A stretch of DNA of 14,541 nt from Erysipelotrichaceae bacterium (GCA_021442745.1 JABUSI010000226.1:1-14541); one strand, 5' to 3'. Positions 7,532 to 14,541 are shown, counted from the first letter of the stretch. Notes: generated from the sequence alone by a model not told the origin. Numbers and translations are program-made.

Positions 7532-7565
7532 AAATTTTCTCCCTCCTGAAAAAATGTCTATTATT

Positions 7566-7594
7566 ATTGTAGATGAATAATAAACTTTATTCAA
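7566..7594 (-). promoter_or_regulatory. Sigma-A-type promoter of the opp operon
   Basis: On the minus strand TTGAAT (7589-7594) and TACAAT (7566-7571) are separated by exactly 17 bases. Each hexamer has one or two mismatches to the consensus. Transcription would start near 7559, giving a leader of about 28 bases that holds the AGGAGGG ribosome-binding site. Confidence 0.8.
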
Positions 7595-7702
7595 TGAAAT
7601 GGGCGGGATTTGTTTCGTGTTTTTTACAAATTTCTTGCAATCAATGAAACAATTTACAAAAATATGGTCATTCTTCTTATTTTCATCATATTTCACACAA
7701 AT

Positions 7703-7720
7703 TTCACATTAACTTGTGAA
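7703..7720. repeat. Inverted repeat upstream of the opp promoter
   Basis: TTCACA (7703-7708) and TGTGAA (7715-7720) are perfect inverted copies with a 6-base centre, about 110 bp upstream of the -35 element of oppA. Another TTTCACA lies just beside it (7691-7697) in direct orientation. It could be a regulator site. The surrounding 7595-7740 is AT-rich and shows no gene. Confidence 0.35.
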
Positions 7721-7750
7721 TTAATTATCAATGTAGCATGGAGAACAGGA

Positions 7751-7780
7751 AATCCCCCGGCCATTCGAAACCGGGGGATT
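7751..7780. terminator. Strong GC-rich hairpin after the surface protein gene
   Basis: AATCCCCCGG (7751-7760) and CCGGGGGATT (7771-7780) form a perfect 10-bp stem with a 10-base loop. It lies 29 bases after the surface protein stop codon (minus strand), so by position it should end that transcript. However, the long T-tract (CTTTCTTTTT) follows it on the plus strand, while the minus strand has only TTTCCTGTT. It may act in both directions, with the better half facing antisense transcription. Confidence 0.7.
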
Positions 7781-7808
7781 CTTTCTTTTTACTCAGATCT
7801 GTTTCTGT

Positions 7809-10800
7809 TTATTTCGTATACTTTCTTTTTTTCTCGCAAGCCACTGCCAATCCGCAGATTGCCATCAGCATCGTTCCGTACCAGATTACCATCGAAGAAG
7901 AATCCGCCGTTACCGGCAATACCTTTCTTCCGGAATCATACGAATTGATAAATTCCGGTTCTTCCACTCTCGTGTCAAGATCGCTCTTTTCGAAATACTT
8001 TTCGCGTACCTCTAATCCGCCTTGACCGTCGTTTGTCACCGTAACGTATACAACGTAGACAGCCTTACTGTTGATCCAGCCGTCGTTCTTGTCTCCGCCC
8101 TTGGTTTCGGAAACTTCATAGATATACGGTTCATCCTCCGGTGTTGCTTCGTTATATTCGATTTCACCGAAGTATCCGGTTTCAATAAAGTCTTCCGTAC
8201 CGTCATCGGTAATCTTTACCGTTGTCTTCTTCGGCAACGGTGCACCGTTGGTCGTCTTAATCGTAAAGGTGAACGTGGTTTCTTCCATCCGTTCTTCCCC
8301 TTCGACAATCTTGGTTACCGGAATTTCCAGAGTTGCCGGTTCTCTTTCGTACTTGTTGGTAAACGCAACGTTTTCGACTTTGGAAAGCTCTCCGCCTTCC
8401 TTAACTTCATAATACGTAACCGTTGTAAACAGCAGTTCCGGATGTTCTTCCGTATTGTGTACGGTTACTTCCGCACGGTATTCCTTATCACTGTACGTAA
8501 AGCCCTTCACACCGCCATCGGTTTCGGTAATGGTATATTCCCACTTTTCACCCGGACGGGTTGCTTCCAGATACGTAATCACCGGGAAGTTCTTTGTTTC
8601 GGTATAGCCCTTCTTCTGGCTGTCCGTAACGGTCATCGTAATCTTACCGTCTTTGGCATCTTCCGGCATCGGTGCATCACCGATTGCCGTCAGGGTAAAG
8701 GTAAATTCCGTCGGTTCGTCAAAATACCGGGCAACACCACTGACCGTCTTCGTCACAGGAATCTGAAGATCGACAACAGGGTCATATTCATTGGTGAATT
8801 TCGCACCCTTCTTACCCGAACCGATTGCTACGGCTTCGGTTACATTCGTTACTTCCAGCTCAAACGTTTCTTCGTTCTCTTCCACGGTAATCGTTACCGC
8901 ATATTCCGTATCGTCAAACGCAAAACCGGTGTATTCCGTATCCGCATCATCCGGAACCAATTCCTTGATGATGTAGGTATAGTCACCTTCTTCGGTAAAC
9001 GTCATCGTACCGAATCCGGCCTGTCCTTCATCGGTAATGGTAATGACTTTCATACCATCCTTGGTACCCTTCGGCATCGGTGCGTCCGGTGTATCTTCGC
9101 CCGGAGTCAGTCCGAACAGGAATTCCTTGCCTGTCGGTGCCGTTACACCGTACGTAACGGATACAACTTCCTTCTTCACAAACAACTCATACGTTGTGCT
9201 TGTGGAATCCCTGTATATATTCGTAATGGTATTGGACTCTTCCGTACCATTCTTATACTTCACTTTCGCTTCCAGTTCACCGGTATCTTTATTTTCGGTA
9301 ACGGTAACCGTCATGACGATGGTTTCACTGCTGTAATGCATACCTTCGACTGCTTCTTCCGGTTCGTTTTCCACAATCTGATACTGATATTTTCCTACCG
9401 TATCAAACGTCAGTTCGCCGAATTCCGCCGTTTCACCTGCACCACACGTTGCCTTCACTTCATAGTCTTTCGGCAGTTCAGCCGGAGATATTGCAGAAAT
9501 TTCAAAGGTAAAGTTTTCTGCCGGTGCATCGTCACCGTCTACAACCTTCTGAACCTGCGGTGTTACACTGACAGGATCCGGGGTCTTTTCATTTTCCAGT
9601 CTCCAGTGGTGTCCTTCCGCAATCGGCCCGTAGAACGATTCGGCAATGACGCATCCTTCATAATGCCCCCGGTTGTATTTTGCGGTTGCGTTCGGTGCTA
9701 CAAGATGCCCCGTCATTTCCGTAACATTGAATTCCGTCGCATTCGGGCAAACCCATACGATGTTACAAGGAACCAATGCTTCCTGCATATTTCTCGTATT
9801 GACGTCTCCGCCAAACTTCAACGTCGGAACGGTAATCGATCCTTCGTCTTTTACAATGACATATACCGGATCCCCGTCATAACTGTCCACAAAGTCAATC
9901 TCTTTCAGTTCACTCAACTGTTTAGCCGTCAGTTCAAACGTGTTTCCGCCTTTTAAATACAGAACGTCATCCTTTACGGTATATGCCGGTTCTTCCTCTT
10001 TCAGACTGCGCGTTTCGGAAGACCCGTTTGCTTCCGGTGTTTCCGTTTTCTTCAGACTGACAACGACATGACCGGTTTCATCCGCCATGTCAGACGCCTG
10101 CTTCTTGATAGCCTTCATCGCCTTATCCCAGTCGATAAAGTTCTCGGTATACCAGTAATTGTCATTCTCCTTCTCTTTCCACTGATTGTATACAACACTC
10201 CAGGAATTTCCTTTTTCCTTCGAACTGAGGTATAACGGAATGTCTTTGTTGTTTGTAAGAATCTGTTTTTCACCCTGAGACAGTTCTCCGATATACGAAG
10301 GAACTTCATGTTTGTAATCTTTGATTCCTTCGTACGTTTCATCCGGATTGTTGATACCGCCTAACGATGTACTTCCGGCATCTCCTCCGATGATGACCGG
10401 ACCCGCTACGTGCGAGCCGGCATAATCACCCGGCGTAAACACATTGTACGTGCTCAGAATGTAATCGATATCGTACTTACCGCCGATGGAAGTAAACGTA
10501 TCCTGTGACAGACAGTATTTTCCGGCATACACCGTAATGACACTGCCCTTTGCCCCAATCAACGGCCACCATGTCGTTGTCGGAATACCAATGGAACCGT
10601 CTTGCGCAACCACGTTCGTGTACTCCTGTGTTTCTCCGGCATTTGTCACCACGAAATCCCAGTCACTCTTTACCGCATTGTTACGAATGGTCAGCCAGAA
10701 CTCTGCGCCATTATCCATAAGATTGCCGTCCGCATCCAGAATGCTGACTTCATATTTCAGATAGCCGGTTTCCATTTCCCCGTGGTTGATTTTCACATTG

Positions 10801-11063
10801 CCCTTTGTTTCTTTTGCGACAACAGACAGCTTGACCTGTTCCGTGAAAATGGTATAATCGCCCGCTTCCACATCGATCACGCTACCGTCATCCAGCGTAA
10901 CAGACGCCCTCGAATGCCACGGTGCGGCTGTATCCACCGTAAAGTATTCCGTGGCTTCATAATCCTTTGCCAGTACCGTCGGCGTCCACATACCCATCGC
11001 CATCAGTACCGTTAATAATAAGGATAGAATCCGTATTCCATAAGTGTGTTGTTTATATTTCAT
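7809..11063 (-). CDS. Cell-wall-anchored surface protein: choice-of-anchor-A-like region, four isopeptide pilin domains, LPVTA sorting signal
   Basis: Exported 1084-residue protein. Residues 1-32 are a signal peptide (cleavage likely after VLA). Residues 205-490 resemble a choice-of-anchor-A domain: YNVFTPGDY...GPVIIGGDA at its start and GHLVAPNATAKYNRG...EGCVIAESF at its end. Four Spy0128/FctA-like domains follow at about 497-617, 625-761, 764-905 and 909-1042. Each has an early lysine (506; 630 or 631; 772; 918), a glutamate in a Y-x-Y-x-x-x-E-like strand (565, 701, 847, 986) and a late asparagine in ITN/FTN/FIN (615, 758, 903, 1040). This is the expected Lys-Asn isopeptide triad. The sorting signal is LPVTA (1049-1053), a hydrophobic segment (1058-1076) and a KKRKYTK tail; Ala replaces the usual Gly. 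It is likely an adhesin or pilus-like stalk protein. AAGGGG 8 bases before the ATG supports the start. No sortase gene is in the window. Confidence 0.92.
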   Translation of the reverse strand: MKYKQHTYGIRILSLLLTVLMAMGMWTPTVLAKDYEATEYFTVDTAAPWHSRASVTLDDGSVIDVEAGDYTIFTEQVKLSVVAKETKGNVKINHGEMETGYLKYEVSILDADGNLMDNGAEFWLTIRNNAVKSDWDFVVTNAGETQEYTNVVAQDGSIGIPTTTWWPLIGAKGSVITVYAGKYCLSQDTFTSIGGKYDIDYILSTYNVFTPGDYAGSHVAGPVIIGGDAGSTSLGGINNPDETYEGIKDYKHEVPSYIGELSQGEKQILTNNKDIPLYLSSKEKGNSWSVVYNQWKEKENDNYWYTENFIDWDKAMKAIKKQASDMADETGHVVVSLKKTETPEANGSSETRSLKEEEPAYTVKDDVLYLKGGNTFELTAKQLSELKEIDFVDSYDGDPVYVIVKDEGSITVPTLKFGGDVNTRNMQEALVPCNIVWVCPNATEFNVTEMTGHLVAPNATAKYNRGHYEGCVIAESFYGPIAEGHHWRLENEKTPDPVSVTPQVQKVVDGDDAPAENFTFEISAISPAELPKDYEVKATCGAGETAEFGELTFDTVGKYQYQIVENEPEEAVEGMHYSSETIVMTVTVTENKDTGELEAKVKYKNGTEESNTITNIYRDSTSTTYELFVKKEVVSVTYGVTAPTGKEFLFGLTPGEDTPDAPMPKGTKDGMKVITITDEGQAGFGTMTFTEEGDYTYIIKELVPDDADTEYTGFAFDDTEYAVTITVEENEETFELEVTNVTEAVAIGSGKKGAKFTNEYDPVVDLQIPVTKTVSGVARYFDEPTEFTFTLTAIGDAPMPEDAKDGKITMTVTDSQKKGYTETKNFPVITYLEATRPGEKWEYTITETDGGVKGFTYSDKEYRAEVTVHNTEEHPELLFTTVTYYEVKEGGELSKVENVAFTNKYEREPATLEIPVTKIVEGEERMEETTFTFTIKTTNGAPLPKKTTVKITDDGTEDFIETGYFGEIEYNEATPEDEPYIYEVSETKGGDKNDGWINSKAVYVVYVTVTNDGQGGLEVREKYFEKSDLDTRVEEPEFINSYDSGRKVLPVTADSSSMVIWYGTMLMAICGLAVACEKKRKYTK

Positions 11064-11064
11064 T

Positions 11065-11165
11065 TACGTCACCCCTTAACGTACGGTTCCCGTTTCGGAA
11101 ACCGGATTTTATGTAAAACCATGCACTATCACCGGATAAATCCGCATAAAAAGGTATGATAATGC
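11065..11165 (-). promoter_or_regulatory. Structured 5' leader of the surface protein mRNA (three hairpins)
   Basis: Three inverted repeats fill most of the leader. In mRNA order, the first (11165-11123) pairs GCATTATCA plus CC with GGTGATAGTGC, with a 2-base bulge and an inner CGGAT/ATCCG stem. The second (11104-11084) pairs CGGTTTCC with GGGAACCG around GAAAC. The third (11083-11065) pairs TACGT with ACGTA and holds the Shine-Dalgarno AAGGGG (11072-11077) in its 9-base loop. The fold may control stability or translation. It matches no riboswitch I know. Confidence 0.45.
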
Positions 11166-11179
11166 ACTTTATCAAAATT

Positions 11180-11208
11180 ATTATATAGTCACAAGTATAT
11201 AATGTAAA
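11180..11208 (-). promoter_or_regulatory. Sigma-A-type promoter of the surface protein gene
   Basis: On the minus strand TTTACA (11203-11208) and a perfect TATAAT (11180-11185) are separated by exactly 17 bases. Transcription would start near 11173, giving a leader of about 110 bases. The promoter lies in the 304-base gap between the toxin stop and the surface protein start. That gap otherwise holds the toxin-antitoxin terminator and the structured leader; I see no further gene there. Confidence 0.8.
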
Positions 11209-11244
11209 TAACTTATTTTTCCGTTTTGTGACCTAATTGTGTCA

Positions 11245-11295
11245 AAAAAAGAAAAACACAACCGGAATTTTTGATCCGTGTTGTGCTTTTTACTC
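11245..11295. terminator. Bidirectional terminator after the toxin-antitoxin operon
   Basis: CACAACCGGA (11257-11266) pairs with TCCG and GTTGTG (11275-11285), with one bulged T and an 8-base loop. A-rich sequence on the left and T-rich sequence on the right give a U-tract in both directions: TTTTTCTTTTTTT on the minus strand and CTTTTTACTCTTTTT on the plus strand. It lies about 80 bases past the toxin stop and upstream of the surface protein promoter, so it separates the two transcripts. Confidence 0.75.
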
Positions 11296-11367
11296 TTTTT
11301 GCAGGAAACCCGGGTTTCATGCGATAGTATCGGATTTTTTATATGTCAGTTTCCCGGTACAGCAATC

Positions 11368-11688
11368 TCATTCTGTTTCCAACTGATTCTCAACGTCTCT
11401 TCCGCCATACATTACGCGAACAACAGTTACCATCCTGCGCTCTTCATCCGGTATATACAAAACAACAAAATTGTCCACAGGCATTATCCGAAGGCCACGG
11501 CTGTGCCACGGTTCCCGTTCATAAGAGCGATACTTATACGGCATTGTATCCAAAGAAAGAATCGTCTTCTCAAGCCTGTCAAGCTGTCCGGCAGCATTCT
11601 GCGGGGATCTCCGTTCAAAAGCGATATATTCATAAATTCCCCGAAGGTCCTCCTCTGCCTGATTTGAGATTACTACCTCATACGTCAT
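11368..11688 (-). CDS. RelE/ParE family toxin of a type II toxin-antitoxin system
   Basis: A basic 106-residue protein with the RelE/ParE fold pattern. The N-terminal strand YEVVISNQAEEDL leads into a helix (IYEYIAFERRSPQNAAGQLDRL, about 18-39). Central basic residues follow (about 52-67: YKYRSYEREPWHSRGLR), and the C-terminal strands end in VVRVMYGGRDVENQL (89-103), typical of this superfamily. RelE members cleave mRNA on the ribosome and ParE members poison gyrase; the sequence alone does not decide between them. The start codon overlaps the antitoxin stop codon as ATGA, which shows translational coupling and is typical of such pairs. Family is confident; target is unknown. Confidence 0.88.
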   Translation of the reverse strand: MTYEVVISNQAEEDLRGIYEYIAFERRSPQNAAGQLDRLEKTILSLDTMPYKYRSYEREPWHSRGLRIMPVDNFVVLYIPDEERRMVTVVRVMYGGRDVENQLETE

Positions 11689-11990
11689 ATGCCGTAATCC
11701 TTCCGGATAGATTCAAACACTGCCTTTGCAGGCTTTGTGCGACCGGCAGTCATATCTTCGTATCCTTTCTTTAGTTCTTCATCCAGCGTTGCCTCAGTTA
11801 ATGTGCTCATATCCAAAGGCATGGCGGCAGGCAGTTTCACCTCAAAGGGAAGTCCCCTCTGCAAGATAATCTGCTTATAAAACATATTGATTGCGTTCGA
11901 TGCCGGAATTCCCAATGAGTCCAGAATCCTTTCCGCCTGTTCCTTTACATCCGGTTCTATTCTCGCATAGAGATTTGCGGTTTTGGCCAT
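11685..11990 (-). CDS. RelB/DinJ family antitoxin
   Basis: A 101-residue protein with a ribbon-helix-helix N-terminus: strand ANLYARIEPDVKEQAERIL, then LGIPASNAINMFYKQIILQRGLPFEV (about 25-51), the wording expected of RelB/DinJ. This part should form the DNA-binding dimer that represses its own promoter. The charged C-terminal half (about 60-101) should wrap around the toxin. The start at 11990 has AAGGAGG about 7 bases upstream. It is first in a two-gene operon whose stop overlaps the toxin start by four bases. Confidence 0.9.
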   Translation of the reverse strand: MAKTANLYARIEPDVKEQAERILDSLGIPASNAINMFYKQIILQRGLPFEVKLPAAMPLDMSTLTEATLDEELKKGYEDMTAGRTKPAKAVFESIRKDYGI

Positions 11991-12032
11991 AACGAATCCT
12001 CCTTACCTGCATATCCGTTTTTGTTCACCTTT

Positions 12033-12078
12033 ATTATACGCAATTGTACGCACATCAGCAATTCATTTGAAACAAATG
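12033..12078 (-). promoter_or_regulatory. Promoter and candidate operators of the toxin-antitoxin operon
   Basis: A perfect TATAAT (12033-12038, minus strand) stands 17 bases from a weak TTGCTG (12056-12061). Two direct copies of TGCGTA (12037-12042 and 12047-12052), one helical turn apart, overlap the -10 and the spacer. A palindrome CATTTG-AAA-CAAATG (12064-12078) lies just upstream of the -35. Either could be the site where the antitoxin represses its own operon; the promoter-overlapping repeats are the better placed. Confidence 0.6.
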
Positions 12079-12130
12079 TCTTTTGTTAACCGCATAACGG
12101 GTATAAGGATAGCACCCTTTCTTTTATCCT

Positions 12131-12178
12131 AAGAAAAAGAACCCGTCTTACACCGCATACATGTAATTCGGGTTCTTT
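12131..12178 (-). terminator. Intrinsic terminator of glnN
   Basis: AAAGAACCCG (12136-12145) and CGGGTTCTTT (12169-12178) form a perfect 10-bp stem with a long 23-base loop. On the minus strand the stem runs into TTCTTAGG, so its own end plus the next bases make a U-rich tail. It lies 23 bases past the glnN stop codon. A second small repeat, AGGATA/TATCCT, lies at about 12107-12129 without clear purpose. Confidence 0.75.
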
Positions 12179-12201
12179 ATGATTTCTGTACGGGTTACCG
12201 T

Positions 12202-14304
12202 TTATTCCGTTTCAATCTTATCCAGATTCAAAAGATCGGTATACGTCGGTAAGGTCCAGTACTTCCGGGCTACCATCTTTTCCAGTTTATCCACATGTTC
12301 ACGAAGCTCATTCATCTTCGGCAATACGTGTTCGCAATAGTATACTGCCGTTTCGTATTCTCCCGTAACATTGCCTACACCTTGCAATGCCGTTTCCAGT
12401 TCCGTCAGTTTCCGATACGCACCGCAGCTGTTTTCGGAAATGTGCTTCAGCAGGCTTTCTTCCATATCACACGGCAGGTTCATTCCCAGTTCCTTCTTAT
12501 GTGATATGGTCTTGCTTAATTCGTTCATATAGGTCGTACATGCCGGAAGGATATCCTTCGTTACCATCTGTAACATCGTCAGTCCTTCAATATTGATGAC
12601 CTTGGAATAGTTCTCCAGCAGAATATCCTTACGTGAGGTCATTTCCTGATGAGTCAGAATACCATACTTCTCAAACAAGGCTACATTCTTTTCATCATCG
12701 TAATGAACAAGGGCTTCCGGAGCCGTCCGGTAATTCAATAGTCCCCGTCTTTCGGCTTCCTTCACCCAGCTTTCGTCATAGCCGTTTCCGCTAAACAGAA
12801 TCCGCTTGTGTTTCTTCAGCGTCTTCTGCATCCAGACGTTCATATCTTCCCGGAAGTTCGCAGAACCTTCCATCTGATCCGCAAAGTTACCCAGTTCCTC
12901 TGCCACAATCGTATTCAGTATCATATTGGTACAGGACAGGGAGAAGCCGGATCCCAGCATCCGGAATTCAAACTTGTTTCCCGTAAACGCAAACGGGGAA
13001 GTACGGTTCCGGTCCGTCGCATCCTTACGGATAGCCGGCAGGGAATCCACACCGACTTCCATATACTGGCTTTCCCGTCCCTGAATCGTTTTTCCTTCTT
13101 CAATCGCATCAATGACTTCCTGCAAGTCTTCTCCTAAGAAAATGGAGACAATTGCCGGAGGGGCTTCATTCGCGCCTAAACGATGGTCATTGGAAGCGGA
13201 CGCAACCGATATTCTCAACAAATCCTGATGTTTGTCCACCGCCGCAATGATACACGTCAGAATGACTAAAAACTGAGCATTGGCAGACGGAGAAGAACCC
13301 GGATCCAGTAAATTTTCTCCTAAGTTCGTTGCTAACGACCAGTTGTTATGCTTACCGCTTCCGTTCATTCCCGCAAACGGTTTTTCATGCAACAGACACG
13401 CAAACCCGTGGTCATCCGCAATCCGTTTCATATATTCCATGGTCAGCTGGTTCTGGTCCGTTGCCAGGTTCGTACCCGTATACACCGGAGCCAGTTCGTA
13501 TTGTCCCGGAGCCACTTCCTTGTGTTCCGTCTTCACAAATACCCCCAGTTTCCACAATTCTTTATTCAAGTCATCCATAAACGCCTGTACACGGCGCGGA
13601 ATGGAACCGTAATAATGATCGTCCAATTCCTGTCCCTTGGAAGGATTTGCGCCAAACAGCGTTCTTCCCGTCAGCATCAGATCCTTACGGCGCTGATACA
13701 GTTTCTTATCGACTAAGAAGTATTCCTGTTCCGGTCCGACCTTTGCCAATACCCGGGTAGCCGGATTGCCAAACAGTTTCAATACCCGCAACGCTTCTTT
13801 ATTAACAACTTCAATACTCCGCAATAACGGTGTCTTTTTATCCAGCGTTGCCCCCGAATAGGAACAGAATACCGTCGGTACATACAATACCTTATCTTTG
13901 ATAAACGCATAAGAGGTCGGATCCCAAGCCGTATACCCTCTGGCCTCAAACGTACTTCTCATCCCTCCGCTTGGAAAAGACGACGCATCCGATTCCCCTT
14001 TGATCAGTTCCTTTCCCGAAAACTCCATCAACGCATGCGTTGCATCCTGCGGGGCAATAAAACACTCATGCTTCTCCGCCGTGATCCCCGTCATTGGCTG
14101 AAACCAGTGTGTATAATGGGTTGCACCCTTTTCAATCGCCCAGTCCTTCATCGCATTCGCAATGACACTTGCCAGGCCCCGTTCCAAGGCATTTCCCTCT
14201 TCAATCGTTGACTTCAGATTCCGATACACGCTCTTCGGCAGTCTTGCCTGCATGACGTCATCGTTAAATACGTTACACCCGAAATAATCCAGTACTTTTT
14301 CCAT
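12202..14304 (-). CDS. glnN: Type III glutamine synthetase
   Basis: Makes glutamine from glutamate, ammonia and ATP in the cytoplasm, the main route of ammonia assimilation. The 700-residue length is typical of GlnN and much larger than type I (about 450). Motifs in order: FPSGGMRSTFEARGYTAWDP at 110-129, diagnostic of type III; GPEQEYFLVD at 190-199 with metal-binding glutamates; HKEVAPGQYELAP at 261-273; the ATP-site MNGSGKHNNWSL at 313-324; LRISVASASNDHRLGANEAP at 363-382; and DRNRTSPFAFTGNKFEFRML at 431-450. The frame begins at a TTG at 14310, but the ATG at 14304 lies 8 bases after GGGGGG and is the better start. The gene has its own promoter and terminator. I found no clear GlnR/TnrA box. 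Confidence 0.97.
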   Translation of the reverse strand: MEKVLDYFGCNVFNDDVMQARLPKSVYRNLKSTIEEGNALERGLASVIANAMKDWAIEKGATHYTHWFQPMTGITAEKHECFIAPQDATHALMEFSGKELIKGESDASSFPSGGMRSTFEARGYTAWDPTSYAFIKDKVLYVPTVFCSYSGATLDKKTPLLRSIEVVNKEALRVLKLFGNPATRVLAKVGPEQEYFLVDKKLYQRRKDLMLTGRTLFGANPSKGQELDDHYYGSIPRRVQAFMDDLNKELWKLGVFVKTEHKEVAPGQYELAPVYTGTNLATDQNQLTMEYMKRIADDHGFACLLHEKPFAGMNGSGKHNNWSLATNLGENLLDPGSSPSANAQFLVILTCIIAAVDKHQDLLRISVASASNDHRLGANEAPPAIVSIFLGEDLQEVIDAIEEGKTIQGRESQYMEVGVDSLPAIRKDATDRNRTSPFAFTGNKFEFRMLGSGFSLSCTNMILNTIVAEELGNFADQMEGSANFREDMNVWMQKTLKKHKRILFSGNGYDESWVKEAERRGLLNYRTAPEALVHYDDEKNVALFEKYGILTHQEMTSRKDILLENYSKVINIEGLTMLQMVTKDILPACTTYMNELSKTISHKKELGMNLPCDMEESLLKHISENSCGAYRKLTELETALQGVGNVTGEYETAVYYCEHVLPKMNELREHVDKLEKMVARKYWTLPTYTDLLNLDKIETE

Positions 14305-14341
14305 CTTCAAATCCCCCCTTATCTGAAAATATTTTGTACCT

Positions 14342-14371
14342 ATTTTACGGCTGTAAAAAATACGCTGTCAA
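14342..14371 (-). promoter_or_regulatory. Sigma-A-type promoter of glnN
   Basis: On the minus strand a perfect TTGACA (14366-14371) is followed after 18 bases by TAAAAT (14342-14347). Transcription would begin near 14335 and give a leader of about 30 bases containing the G-rich ribosome-binding site. A palindromic TTACGTAA lies further upstream (14428-14435). Confidence 0.75.
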
Positions 14372-14453
14372 CAGGAAATACAGAAGGAAACCGCTTACAC
14401 AATCAAGTTTTTTACGAGGAAAGATTCTTACGTAACTATGCCCTGACAACAAG

Positions 14454-14493
14454 AAAAAAGCACCTCACTTCTTTGGAAAGAACAGTAAGGTGC
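14454..14493 (-). terminator. Intrinsic terminator of the gene entering from the right edge
   Basis: GCACCT (14460-14465) pairs with AGGTGC (14488-14493). The stem continues inward as ACT/AGT and TTCT/AGAA pairs, with one mismatch and one bulge. On the minus strand it is followed by six T (14459-14454) and then CTTGTTG. It lies about 25 bases after a stop codon at 14519-14521. Confidence 0.75.
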
Positions 14494-14518
14494 CGTTTAT
14501 CATCTGTCAGGCCGGAAC

Positions 14519-14541
14519 TTATTCGGGAGTGTCTTCTTCAA
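14519..14541 (-). CDS. C-terminal end of an unidentified protein (partial)
   Basis: On the minus strand the last 23 bases read EEDTPE and then a TAA stop at 14519-14521. An acidic tail directly upstream of a well-formed terminator suggests the end of a real gene. Seven codons are too few to identify it, and only the terminator supports this frame. Confidence 0.4.

Noticed and set aside
8022..9956. Plus-strand open frame of 644 codons opposite the surface protein gene
   Set aside because: Its product is rich in Arg, Phe, Cys and Ile with no domain or signal, and I see no convincing ribosome-binding site. The opposite strand encodes a clear signal peptide, repeated domains and a sorting signal. 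The open frame follows from the sense gene avoiding certain codons.
7809..11063. Antisense or nested system within the repetitive adhesin gene
   Set aside because: The repeats are diverged protein domains, not near-identical DNA repeats, and need no explanation beyond domain duplication.
11278..11774. Plus-strand open frames across the toxin gene
   Set aside because: They mirror the toxin, whose frame has family motifs and is coupled to the antitoxin by an ATGA overlap.
14305..14450. A GlnR/TnrA nitrogen box upstream of glnN
   Set aside because: I looked for TGTNA-N7-TNACA near the promoter and found no convincing match.
1..14541. CRISPR arrays, tRNA or rRNA genes, transposases or prophage genes
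   Set aside because: No regularly spaced repeats, no tRNA-like cloverleaf, and no integrase or transposase reading frame was visible on either strand.

Overview
The window reads as chromosomal DNA of a low- to moderate-GC Bacillota. Gram-positive traits are purine-rich Shine-Dalgarno sites (AAAGGAG, AGGAGG), a lipoprotein peptide-binding protein, a cell-wall-sorted surface protein and a large type III glutamine synthetase. The peptide transporter closely resembles the streptococcal Ami system as I remember it. With glnN and the pilin-like surface protein this would fit Erysipelotrichia or a neighbouring class, but the taxonomic guess is weak. Every supported gene is on the minus strand, so transcription runs from high to low coordinates.

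In transcription order: the last codons of an unidentified gene end at 14519 with an intrinsic terminator behind them. glnN (14304-12202) follows with its own promoter and terminator. Next is a compact RelB/DinJ-RelE/ParE type toxin-antitoxin pair (11990-11368) with a 4-base overlap, its own promoter, two candidate operators and a terminator. Then comes a 1084-residue surface protein (11063-7809): signal peptide, choice-of-anchor-A-like region, four Spy0128/FctA-like isopeptide domains and a variant LPVTA sorting signal. Its mRNA leader of about 110 bases can fold into three consecutive hairpins.

The centre is a complete five-gene oligopeptide ABC importer, oppA-oppB-oppC-oppD-oppF (7531-1038). 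It has one good promoter before oppA and two hairpins between oppA and oppB, and the last four genes are packed tightly or overlap. It is of the Ami (AmiA-AmiC-AmiD-AmiE-AmiF) type: the first permease carries a large extracytoplasmic insertion, and the OppD C-terminus lacks the cysteines of many OppD/DppD proteins. A terminator ends the operon. Next are a small two-helix membrane protein (979-653) and the 5' end of a glucose-family PTS EIIBC permease gene (488 to the window edge) with a palindrome-rich leader.

Functionally the window combines peptide uptake, ammonia assimilation, surface attachment and sugar uptake, as expected of a host-associated fermenter. I found no clearly new multi-gene system. 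The items most worth checking are the architecture and variant anchor motif of the surface protein, its structured leader, and the cysteine-bearing ectodomain of the permease.
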